Source: Thermoguttaceae bacterium (lineage in GTDB: Bacteria; Planctomycetota; Planctomycetia; Pirellulales; Thermoguttaceae). Taken from it: DNA of 13,924 nucleotides. Location: assembly GCA_017454585.1 (NCBI GenBank), contig JAFTCU010000124.1, forward strand, positions 1-13,924, written 5' to 3'. Numbering within the stretch: position 1 is the stretch's first letter; each line of letters begins with the position of its first letter. The position numbers and the translations under genes were made by a program. A model generated the notes under the pieces. That model made no database searches. It worked only from the letters and a program-made list of their open reading frames with translations, and was not told the origin of the DNA. This document shows, one piece after another, positions 6,221-13,626 of this stretch.

Positions 6221-8854
6221 TTACTTCTTCCCAATTTCTTTTCTGACGAAAAACCTTCCCAGTGGGCTGAGCAAGAGAGAAGGCGTGAGGAAAAGGTCCG
6301 CACAAATCGCCGCGGTGAGCAGAATACACAGCATCCACGCGAATCGGGCCACCGGGACGAAATTGCTGAACGCAAAGACAAGGAAGGTAAAACTGCAAAT
6401 GAACGCAGTCTGAAGCATCGCCTCGGCACAGTGCGTGTAGGCGTAAATGACAGCTTCCTTGCGATTACAGCCCAGACGAATCCCGCGCTGGAACCACGTC
6501 AGCAGGTGGAGAGTTCCATCGACGGTAATTCCCAATGCGACACTGGCGGTCATCATCGAGCCAATATCGACTTTAATCTGAAACATCGCCAATGCGCCGA
6601 AAACGACGATGCTTGGCAAAACGTTCGGGATCATGGCAATCAGCCCCGCGATGATACTTCTTTGCAGGAGAATCATCGTGATGGAAATCAGGATGAACGC
6701 CGTCAGGAAACTGTCGATCAAATCGTTCAAAAGCTGCTTTTGCGCCTTGAAAACCAAAGGGATCGCGCCGCTAATCATTACGGAGATGTCGCGGAATTTC
6801 ATCTCATCCAGCTCGGCAAATCGCCTTGCGTGATTGCGTTTTTCCGCAGGGCTCAGGGATTTTGTGTCCGCAGACTCAAGATTTCGCAGTTCATTTTCCA
6901 TCGCGGCATAGTCTGACGAAAGGCCCTGAATGCCTGCTTTCTGAGCGGGAACCGCCAGGAACGGAGCGGCTTTGATCTGATCTGGCTGAATGGAATAGGT
7001 AATTCCATGATCCAGAAGGGTCTCATAGATTTTCAACTCCATTTTCTGAAGCAGCTCTTCGTATTTAAGGTCGGCGCCAGCGCACACGTGCGAGGAAATA
7101 CGCCAGATTTCCTCCTCGGGGGCCATACACATAAATCCGGATTCTCTGATTTTTTCGAGATTCTGTTTGATCTCCCGGTTGAAAACACGCCGCGCGGAAA
7201 CTGCCGCAGCCGAACTTTCGGTAAGCGATGGAGGTGGGGGAATGACGTTCAGTACGGAGACGGTCGTATCTACCCCAGGGATATGATCCAGTTTTTCCTG
7301 AAGGATGGCAACCAGCTCGAGTTTCTCAAGCGGTGTTCTGCGCAAATTTGCGGCGTTCGTTGGAATACGAATCTGAACCTCGATCGGGACCAACCCGCCA
7401 AAATGATTTTCAAGGTAATTGTAATCCACGATGGTTTCATTCGTCGATTTGAGCATTCCGTGAATTGTGATATTTGTTTCGAGCTGAGTTATGAGCGTAC
7501 TGAAACCGACGATACCACCAATACTCACCAGAATAATCAACCAATGGATTCTGGAAATCACGAGTGCAAGCCGATACCAGGCTCCTTTCGTGATGACGGG
7601 AGTCTCTTGGGCGTTTTCTTCATTTGGGTTGGTCCGACGGGCAGCTTCATAAATCTCTTTTTCTTTTTTTAATGGATCTGTACGACGAGGCCAGAAAGGA
7701 AGGTAAAAATCAAATGGCCCCCAGTTTTCCCAATAGGAACCAAAGAATATGAAAAGAAAGAACGTCCCCAGCAGAAGCGCGATGGACGTGTAAATCCCGA
7801 AATTACTGATGGGTGATACTTGACTGATCGCCAGAGAACCCATTCCCAGAACGGTTGTAATCGTAGCAAGTGCGCAAGGGGTTATTCCTTTTTTTAATGC
7901 ACGGACGACGGCTCCCGAACGCCCTCCCTCAATGACGGAATCCCGGTAATAGTTGGAAAGATGGATCCCTGACTCCATGGAAAGTACAAACGTCAGAGCG
8001 GCTACCAACAGAGAAATGGAATCCATGTGGGACCCACTAAAATAAATCACAGCGGGACCGATGAATTGGTTTACGAAGGCGATACACAAAACACAGAGGG
8101 TTAAAATAGGGTTTCTCAGGCAAAGAGCCAATGTGAAGGAGCAAAGAACCATAAAAATAGGAAGAAGAGTATGGTTGGATTCTTTGGTCGCTTCATCTAT
8201 AGCTACACTGTCGCATGAGACACCGGCGAGATGGATCTGTCGATGGGTCAGCCCCGTAATCCGCATAGTATCGTCATAAAGTTTTTTCAGAAAAGCGGAT
8301 CGGTCTTTACTTCCTTCTTCCGTTGGCATGACGATGATGCAACCTTGTTTCAGGTCTTTGCTCAGTAACCAGCCGCGCATTTGCTCCCGGGAAATTTCGT
8401 CAATCGGTTTGGGGGGTGCTTCTCGTGAAAACCGCTTTTTATTCATTGCGTTCGATTCACGCAAAAATGCAGAAGTTGTACGTACTTCCCGTACAAGGGA
8501 AGGAAGGGATTTCCCATTCGCATCCAAACCAGGATCGGCGAGAAAGGCCTCTGCCAGTTTTTCCTGGATCGTGTCTTCTGCGGCAAGGCCATCCCAGCTG
8601 ATGAGAACCATTTCATTGGAACCAAAATTTTTGGTCATGAAATACATTTTTTGAGTTTCGGGAAAATCAGAAGGGAACCAGTCCACGACTTTGTTGTTGC
8701 AGGTTTTTTGCGCCTCAAAACCTCCATACAATAGCAGGATGCTCAAAAAGGCAAAGGAAATCAGGATCAACCATCGAAGCGGAAGATTTAAAAAGACTTC
8801 GACCGATGTTTTTTTCTGGCTGATCTCTTGAGCATTGGAATCGTGCGAACTCAT
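6221..8854 (-). CDS. MMPL/RND-family exporter, 12 membrane helices
   Basis: The 877-residue inner-membrane protein has the duplicated RND layout. TM1 is at about 27-47, followed by a periplasmic loop (about 50-228), then TM2-6 (about 229-246, 250-272, 281-300, 325-345, 352-375). A cytoplasmic linker (about 376-425) leads to TM7 (about 430-455), a second periplasmic loop (about 456-708), and TM8-12 (about 711-730, 736-752, 765-785, 812-835, 838-862). Length and layout fit the MMPL / hopanoid-transporter-like (HpnN) branch, which moves lipids or other hydrophobic molecules using the proton gradient. D779 in TM10 (GITVDGTLHLL) sits where the family's proton-relay Asp is found. The matching TM4 segment reads LSMESGIHL with Glu294. 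No membrane-fusion or outer-membrane partner gene is adjacent, as is normal for MMPL proteins. The substrate is unknown. The DNA is visibly less GC-rich than the glycosidase and hisC-MATE genes. Confidence 0.85.
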   Translation of the reverse strand: MSSHDSNAQEISQKKTSVEVFLNLPLRWLILISFAFLSILLLYGGFEAQKTCNNKVVDWFPSDFPETQKMYFMTKNFGSNEMVLISWDGLAAEDTIQEKLAEAFLADPGLDANGKSLPSLVREVRTTSAFLRESNAMNKKRFSREAPPKPIDEISREQMRGWLLSKDLKQGCIIVMPTEEGSKDRSAFLKKLYDDTMRITGLTHRQIHLAGVSCDSVAIDEATKESNHTLLPIFMVLCSFTLALCLRNPILTLCVLCIAFVNQFIGPAVIYFSGSHMDSISLLVAALTFVLSMESGIHLSNYYRDSVIEGGRSGAVVRALKKGITPCALATITTVLGMGSLAISQVSPISNFGIYTSIALLLGTFFLFIFFGSYWENWGPFDFYLPFWPRRTDPLKKEKEIYEAARRTNPNEENAQETPVITKGAWYRLALVISRIHWLIILVSIGGIVGFSTLITQLETNITIHGMLKSTNETIVDYNYLENHFGGLVPIEVQIRIPTNAANLRRTPLEKLELVAILQEKLDHIPGVDTTVSVLNVIPPPPSLTESSAAAVSARRVFNREIKQNLEKIRESGFMCMAPEEEIWRISSHVCAGADLKYEELLQKMELKIYETLLDHGITYSIQPDQIKAAPFLAVPAQKAGIQGLSSDYAAMENELRNLESADTKSLSPAEKRNHARRFAELDEMKFRDISVMISGAIPLVFKAQKQLLNDLIDSFLTAFILISITMILLQRSIIAGLIAMIPNVLPSIVVFGALAMFQIKVDIGSMMTASVALGITVDGTLHLLTWFQRGIRLGCNRKEAVIYAYTHCAEAMLQTAFICSFTFLVFAFSNFVPVARFAWMLCILLTAAICADLFLTPSLLLSPLGRFFVRKEIGKK

Positions 8855-9179
8855 TTTTGCCCGACGCGCTGTGAAACAGGATACAAACTTTAAAAATAAA
8901 AACTCATTTTTTCATCTTACTATAATTTTCATTTCTGAAAAGATACCAAAGAGAAATATGAACAAATTTTTCCAAAAAAATTGCTCGACCTTGCGCGTTA
9001 GGAAAGATGGAGAAATGGGAGAAATCTTGTTTTTTGAAAAAAATATAAGACTGAAACGATTCAAAAAGCCTGAGGTCATTTTTCCCGATTTTGCCCGGGG
9101 GCCTTGTATTTAAAAAAGAGTGTGCTATATTAGTATCAGGAACGTGTAAAATGCCTAAAACTTTCAGACCATCTTTTTT
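8855..9179. other. AT-rich divergent intergenic region
   Basis: These 325 bases separate the start codons of the MMPL/RND and BatA-type genes. An AT-rich core (about 8885-9065) has several A and T runs but no convincing coding sequence. On the minus strand TATAGT (complement of about 8931-8936) is a candidate -10 for the transporter without a well-placed -35. The right end carries the promoter of the BatA-type gene. I see no tRNA, small RNA hairpin or repeat that I could defend here. Confidence 0.5.
9104..9131 (+). promoter_or_regulatory. extended -10 promoter of the BatA-type gene
   Basis: TTGTAT (9104-9109) and TATATT (9126-9131) are spaced 16 bases apart, and TGC directly precedes the second box, making it an extended -10. 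Transcription would begin near 9138, about 42 bases before the ATG at 9180. An AGGA at 9138-9141 is too far from 9180 to act as its Shine-Dalgarno; it is well placed for an out-of-frame ATG at 9151. Confidence 0.5.
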
Positions 9180-11000
9180 ATGTTCCCTTTTTTGTTCACA
9201 CGGCCGGGGATCCTTTGGGCACTCCCCCTTTGTGTTATTCCAGCCCTGATTTACTGGTTCCGGCGGCGGCAAAAGTCTGTCGTTCGGTGGGGGGCGATGC
9301 GCTTTTTGGCTGCGGCTCAGGAAAAGGTTCAGCGTAAAAATCGACTGATGGAACTCCTGATTCTGGGCCTTCAGACACTGGCGATTCTATGCGTGGCGCT
9401 GGCTTCGGCAGGAATGAGCCTCAAATCGGAGTTTGAGGCGGTATCCGACTCCGCAGTCTCTTCAAACCTTTGGATCCTGGACATTTCGGACTCTATGAAC
9501 GCCCAGTGGATCGGCGGCCCGGAAACCCGGCTGGACGCGGCAAAACGGCTCATTCCCAAGGGCCAGACCGTGATCGAGGTTTCGGACTGGCGGAAAGTCC
9601 CGGAGTTGCCAAAGGCCCCGATTTCTTGCGTGACGCTCCTTTCAGACTGCCCGGCCGACCCAACGTTTGCGGCGTTTCTAAAGGAACTGGAAGAAAAAAC
9701 GCCCGGCGCGGTGCACCGCCTGGTTTCGGTTTTTTCACCGGTTCAGAATCTTTGGCTTTCCCGGCTGGAACTGACGCAAACGCCGGCCTTGGTGGGGGAA
9801 AAGCATACGGTTGAGCTGGCCGTTCGCAACGAATCCGACATTTCCCGGGACGCGGCGCTGGTGGAGCTTGCTCTCGAAAAAAAGGACTTGAAAAACGTTT
9901 TTTTACCAGTGAATAAAGGTGAGAAATGGCTGAAAAGCTCACCCAATTCGGAAGCCTTGGCCCAGTGGGAAGTCACGTTTCCGGAAGCTGGCGAGTTTCG
10001 TGTAACGGCGAGCCTGAAAACCCGGGATGATTTTCCGGCCGACGATTCCCGCTCCGTGACGATCCACGTAAAAGAGACTGCCCGATTTCTGATTTCTGAG
10101 TCGTTCCAGCCCGCGGCAAACGCATCCGAAGCGTCCCAACCCGCGGCGGCGCCGAATTTGCGGTCGGCCCTTTCCGCGCTTTTTTCGGTGCGTTGCCCCG
10201 AGGTCTCCACGGAGAAGATCCTTCACGTGGATTCTGTTAGGGACACGGATTTTGGCACACTTGACCTTCCGTCCTACGATGCGGTTTTTCTTCTGGATCC
10301 CCCGTTCTTTACGGAGGCGGAGGCCCAAAACCTCCGGTCTTACGTCCAAAACGGCGGCGCGCTGTGGGTTTTTCCGGGGAGTCAGACGAAACCCGAAACA
10401 TTCGCGCCTCTGGCCGATTTTCTGCCGGCCGTGGTTTCCGGTGAGATGAAAAAAGACGTGGAAAACGTGACCCCGAAGATCTCCGACGGGCCGCGGCACG
10501 TGGCGGAACTCTTCGCTCAAAATCCCCAGTCGGGCCTCGAGGCCGCGCCGGTTTTTCAGTGGTTTCCTCTCCAGCCGGCCGAGGATTCCGTGGTGGAACT
10601 GGAGCTTTCGACTGGCGAGCCGCTTCTGGTCACTCGGGATTTTGGGCGTGGGCGGACGGTCATCGCGGCGATCCCGGCCGATTCCCGGTCCAGCGCGCTT
10701 CCACTTCTTCCGGTTTGGGTCCCGCTGGTGGATCAGACTTTGCGTTTTCTGACTTCGGCAGCGGGCTCCGATCCAGCCGAAAACTGTCCGATCGAGGAAT
10801 CCCGACGGCTTGATGTGTCGTTGGAGCCGGCGGCCATTCCCCTTTCGTGGGATTTTCGGACGCTTTCGCCCACCGAAACGGGTGAGGTGACTCTGAAAAA
10901 GCACTTTTTGGTTTCTTTTCTTTACGTGGTCGCGGCCCTGGCGCTTTTCCTCGCTTCTGTTCTTTCGATGGGCGTTTGGCGCGGAAACAGTACGAGGTGA
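9180..11000 (+). CDS. BatA-domain membrane protein with VWA-like and GATase-like regions
   Basis: This is a 606-residue protein. Residues 1-80 match the BatA / aerotolerance N-terminal domain: a helix at about 9-27, RRRQKSVVRWGAMRFL, then a helix at about 58-78. Residues 97-106 (LWILDISDSM) carry a D-x-S-x-S metal-site motif of von Willebrand A domains, and TLLSDCPAD (152-160) resembles the closing strand. The region between is far shorter than a full VWA fold. A beta-sandwich-like stretch follows (about 185-300), then a class I glutamine-amidotransferase-like fold (YDAVFLLDPPFFTEAEAQNLRSYV, 366-389; FGRGRTVIAA, 488-497) without an evident catalytic triad. A last helix (about 575-598) anchors the C-terminus. 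Relatives usually sit in MoxR-DUF58-BatA operons tied to envelope stress; here neither partner is adjacent. ATG 9180 is the only in-frame start, since a stop lies at 9156. Exact role unknown. Confidence 0.8.
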   Translation: MFPFLFTRPGILWALPLCVIPALIYWFRRRQKSVVRWGAMRFLAAAQEKVQRKNRLMELLILGLQTLAILCVALASAGMSLKSEFEAVSDSAVSSNLWILDISDSMNAQWIGGPETRLDAAKRLIPKGQTVIEVSDWRKVPELPKAPISCVTLLSDCPADPTFAAFLKELEEKTPGAVHRLVSVFSPVQNLWLSRLELTQTPALVGEKHTVELAVRNESDISRDAALVELALEKKDLKNVFLPVNKGEKWLKSSPNSEALAQWEVTFPEAGEFRVTASLKTRDDFPADDSRSVTIHVKETARFLISESFQPAANASEASQPAAAPNLRSALSALFSVRCPEVSTEKILHVDSVRDTDFGTLDLPSYDAVFLLDPPFFTEAEAQNLRSYVQNGGALWVFPGSQTKPETFAPLADFLPAVVSGEMKKDVENVTPKISDGPRHVAELFAQNPQSGLEAAPVFQWFPLQPAEDSVVELELSTGEPLLVTRDFGRGRTVIAAIPADSRSSALPLLPVWVPLVDQTLRFLTSAAGSDPAENCPIEESRRLDVSLEPAAIPLSWDFRTLSPTETGEVTLKKHFLVSFLYVVAALALFLASVLSMGVWRGNSTR

Positions 11001-11036
11001 AATCTTGAGCCTCCCCCTTTCCTGAAATTCTGTTCG

Positions 11037-11045
11037 TGGTATAAT
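11037..11045 (+). promoter_or_regulatory. extended -10 promoter of hisC (TGGTATAAT)
   Basis: A perfect TATAAT (11040-11045) is preceded by TGG, an extended -10 that can work without a good -35; the bases at the usual -35 distance (CTTTCC) are poor. The start of transcription would be near 11052, about 38 bases before the ATG. The 89-base gap after the BatA-type gene together with this box suggests hisC has its own transcript. Confidence 0.6.
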
Positions 11046-11089
11046 ACGCAGTCAGTCAACTTTTCAACCCTTAATTCATCATTTCACCC

Positions 11090-12142
11090 ATGCTTACCAT
11101 TCGTAAAAACATCGCGGAAATGCCCGGTTACGTGCCGGGCGAGCAGCCGCAGGCTGGAACGTTCATCAAGCTCAACACGAACGAGTGCCCATACAAACCG
11201 TCCGAGCGCATCGCGGCCGCGTGCCAGGCGGCGATCGAGCGGGGGCTGAACCGCTATCCCGACCCGATGGCGAACACGTTCCGGCGGGCTGCGTCCGAGG
11301 TTTTCGGCGTTCCGGCCGAGTACATTCTGGCGGGGAACGGCTCCGACGACATTTTGACGATCCTCACGCGGACGTTCGTCGGTGAAAACGAAACACTTCG
11401 TCTGCCGTACCCGAGCTACATCCTGTACAAATCGCTGGCTCAACTCCAGAACGCGAAGAGCGAGGAGATCCCGTTCGACGAGGACTGGCGTTTGACCCAG
11501 GCATTCCGCGCGCCGACGAAGGATTTGAAGCTCGTGTACCTACCCAACCCGAACAGTCCGTCGGGGACCCGGCTGACGCGGGGCGAGGTACTCGAACTGG
11601 CCGACTCACTGCCGTGCCCGCTCGTGGTGGACGAGGCGTACGCGGACTTTGCCGACGAAAACTGCGTCGATCTCGTGCTGGAACACAAAAACATCATCGT
11701 GACGCGGACGATGAGCAAGTCGTACGGTCTGGCTGGCCTCCGGTTCGGCTTCGTTTTCGCGCATCCGGATCTGATCCAGGAATTCGTGAAGGTGAAGGAC
11801 TCGTATAATTGCGACGCCCTTTCGATTGCGGCAGCGACCGCGGCGATCCAGGACAGGAAGTGGTTTGAGGAAACGATCGGGAAGATCCGCAAAACACGCG
11901 GCTGGATGGAGCCGGCTTTGGCGGAATTGGGCTTCCACACGGTGTCGTCGCACGCGAATTTCATCTGGTGCACGCAGAAAGACTGGGACCTGAAGGAGAT
12001 TTACCTGAAGCTCAAGGCGCAGAACATTTTCGTCCGTTACATGGTGTACGACCAGTGGAAGGACGGTGGCTGCGGGCTGAGGATCAGCGTTGGGACGGAT
12101 GAAGAAGTAAAGACGCTCATTGAAAGAATTAAAGAGATTTAA
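11090..12142 (+). CDS. hisC: histidinol-phosphate aminotransferase
   Basis: The 350-residue PLP enzyme is a class I/II (fold type I) aminotransferase of the HisC branch. It interconverts imidazole-acetol phosphate plus glutamate with histidinol phosphate plus 2-oxoglutarate in histidine synthesis, in the cytoplasm. Visible landmarks are LNTNECPY (28-35), NRYPDP (54-59), AGNGSDD (81-87) at the phosphate end of the cofactor, NPNSPSG (153-159, N154), DEAYADF (181-187, D181 and Y184), and TMSKSYGLAGLRFG (207-220), with K210 as the Schiff-base lysine and R218 as a phosphate ligand. Near the end GLRISVG (329-335) supplies the substrate carboxylate-binding R331. Length is normal. No other his gene is nearby, so it is a dispersed his gene, and some HisC-like enzymes act on other amino acids such as aromatic ones. 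No Shine-Dalgarno precedes the ATG. Confidence 0.9.
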   Translation: MLTIRKNIAEMPGYVPGEQPQAGTFIKLNTNECPYKPSERIAAACQAAIERGLNRYPDPMANTFRRAASEVFGVPAEYILAGNGSDDILTILTRTFVGENETLRLPYPSYILYKSLAQLQNAKSEEIPFDEDWRLTQAFRAPTKDLKLVYLPNPNSPSGTRLTRGEVLELADSLPCPLVVDEAYADFADENCVDLVLEHKNIIVTRTMSKSYGLAGLRFGFVFAHPDLIQEFVKVKDSYNCDALSIAAATAAIQDRKWFEETIGKIRKTRGWMEPALAELGFHTVSSHANFIWCTQKDWDLKEIYLKLKAQNIFVRYMVYDQWKDGGCGLRISVGTDEEVKTLIERIKEI

Positions 12143-12168
12143 GATTCAGGGCTTTTTCTCCGAATCTT
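12141..12168 (+). other. inverted repeat between hisC and the MATE gene
   Basis: AAGATTC (12141-12147) pairs with GAATCTT (12162-12168), and GG/CC can add two pairs past a bulged A. The hairpin starts in the hisC stop codon and ends seven bases before the MATE ATG. That means it occupies the position where a Shine-Dalgarno would be. It is followed by CTGTTTTA, so it could be a weak attenuating terminator or a translational control structure. Confidence 0.35.
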
Positions 12169-12175
12169 CTGTTTT

Positions 12176-13525
12176 ATGGAAAAAACCAACTCAATGACGG
12201 AGGGGAATATTCCCCTTTCGCTCATTAATTTCGCGATCCCGTTAATGCTCGCTTCGGTCCTTCAGGTCCTTTACGGGGCGATCGATCTGTTCGTCATCGG
12301 ACTTTTTTCGACCCGGGAGGCGATCAGCGCACTGGCGAACGGCACCCAGTTCATGCACATCGTGATGGGCGTGGTGATGGGGTTGACCGTCGGCGGGACC
12401 GTGCTCATTGGTTTCCACGTGGGGGAGAAAAATCCCGAAGGGACCGCCCAGGCGATCGGCACGCAGGCGGTTTTGTTTGGCCTGATCGCGCTCGTTCTGA
12501 CGCCGATCCTCGCGTTTTTCACGCCGGCATTTGTGCAACTGACCCGAATTCCGGCCGAGGCCGTTCCGGAGGCCACGCGCTACATTTTCATCTGCTCGCT
12601 CGGGATCCCGTTCATCATCGGCTACAACGTAGTGAGCGCGATCTACCGCGGGCTTGGCGACTCCCGCACGCCGCTGGTTTTCGTGGCTTTCGCGTGCGTT
12701 CTGAACATCATCGTGGATTTTCTTTTCATCGGGTCCTTCCGGATGGGGGCCGCGGGGGCCGCCTGGGCGACGGTCCTCTCGCAGGGGGCCAGCTTCTTTC
12801 TCGCACTTTTCTGGATGAGGCGGCAGAACCTGGGTTTCCATCTCGCCCGCCGTCATTTCAGGCTGGAACCGGCCGCGGTCAGGAAAATTCTGTGGGTCGG
12901 AACGCCGCTCGCGCTTCAGGATTCCCTGATCTCCGTTTCGTTCATGATCATTTTGGGGATCGTGAACACGATGGGGCTGGTTGCGTCGGCATCGGTGGGC
13001 GTTTCCGGGCGGTGCGTCGGTTTCTTCTTCGTCGCTCCGGTTTCGTTTGCCGGGGCCGTCGCCACCATGACGTCGCAGAATCTTGGAGCGAAAAAGCCGC
13101 GCCGCGCTCTGATCGGTCTCGGGTATGGGATCGTGTTCGCGCTTGTTTTCGGTGTTTCGACCTGGGCGTACTGTCAGATTGCGCCGGAGACCATCACGCG
13201 GATCTTTACACACGACTTGGAAGTGGTCAAAGGGGCGGCACAGTATTTGCGGTCCTTTACGTTCGACTGCCTGCTCGTCTGCGTCATTTTTAACCTGAAC
13301 TCGTATTTCAGCGGGTGTGGCCGATCCGTGATCTCGATGGCGCACAGTCTGCTGAGCACGTTCGGCGTCCGCGTTCCGCTTGCGTGGTGGATCAGCTGCC
13401 AGGAGAACGCGACGCTTTACCAGCTCGGTTTTGCCGCCCCAGCCGCGACGATGGTCTCGATCCTGATCGCCGGGACTTACTTCTTCTGGCTCCAGAAAAG
13501 AATGAAACTGGCGGATTTCATCTGA
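12176..13525 (+). CDS. MATE-family multidrug/toxin efflux transporter
   Basis: The 449-residue inner-membrane protein has the MATE layout of two six-helix bundles. The beginning is typical: MTEGNIPLSLINFAIPLMLASVL (from residue 7), then LYGAIDLFVIG with an acidic residue in TM1, and GGTVLIGFHVGEKN after TM2. The second half repeats the pattern (VGTPLALQDSLISVSFMIILGIVN, then GAVATMTSQNLGAKKP). MATE proteins export cationic drugs, dyes or metabolites in exchange for Na+ or H+. Length fits the NorM/DinF-like range. The gene lies 33 bases after hisC on the same strand and has no clear promoter of its own, so co-transcription with hisC is likely. The start at 12176 is the first ATG; Met7 (12194) is an alternative. 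Substrate and coupling ion cannot be assigned. Confidence 0.88.
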   Translation: MEKTNSMTEGNIPLSLINFAIPLMLASVLQVLYGAIDLFVIGLFSTREAISALANGTQFMHIVMGVVMGLTVGGTVLIGFHVGEKNPEGTAQAIGTQAVLFGLIALVLTPILAFFTPAFVQLTRIPAEAVPEATRYIFICSLGIPFIIGYNVVSAIYRGLGDSRTPLVFVAFACVLNIIVDFLFIGSFRMGAAGAAWATVLSQGASFFLALFWMRRQNLGFHLARRHFRLEPAAVRKILWVGTPLALQDSLISVSFMIILGIVNTMGLVASASVGVSGRCVGFFFVAPVSFAGAVATMTSQNLGAKKPRRALIGLGYGIVFALVFGVSTWAYCQIAPETITRIFTHDLEVVKGAAQYLRSFTFDCLLVCVIFNLNSYFSGCGRSVISMAHSLLSTFGVRVPLAWWISCQENATLYQLGFAAPAATMVSILIAGTYFFWLQKRMKLADFI

Positions 13526-13542
13526 CTCAAACGCCCCATTCT

Positions 13543-13591
13543 AAAAAAAGCGCGGAGGAGGAACGAGTTTTCAACGCTCCGCCAGCCGCGC
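13543..13591 (-). terminator. rho-independent terminator of the right-edge minus-strand gene
   Basis: Read on the minus strand, GCGCGG (13591-13586) pairs with CCGCGC (13555-13550). Inside it GGAGCG pairs with CGTTCC with one wobble, and the hairpin is followed directly by TTTTTTT (13549-13543). It lies 35 bases after the stop at 13627 and ends 17 bases from the convergent MATE stop. No T run follows it on the plus strand, so it clearly points leftward. Confidence 0.7.
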
Positions 13592-13626
13592 CTGAAAGTC
13601 TCCAAGGTGGTTTCTTCCGCTAAAAT

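Noticed and set aside
6032..6916. 294-codon plus-strand frame overlapping the end of the DUF1559 gene and the transporter
   Set aside because: It reads through the DUF1559 terminator and then antisense of the MMPL gene, with low-complexity polar composition; no family resemblance.
8835..9113. 92-codon plus-strand frame in the divergent intergenic region
   Set aside because: Lys/Phe/Ile-rich translation of AT-rich DNA that starts inside the transporter gene; no Shine-Dalgarno or domain.
12242..13345. 367-codon minus-strand frame under the MATE gene
   Set aside because: Extremely rich in Arg, Glu, Asp, His and Pro with no hydrophobic core, the usual mirror image of a membrane-protein gene.
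11090..13525. hisC-MATE pair considered as a biosynthesis-export cassette for a novel metabolite
   Set aside because: Only one biosynthetic gene with standard HisC motifs and no other tailoring enzymes; adjacency alone does not support it.
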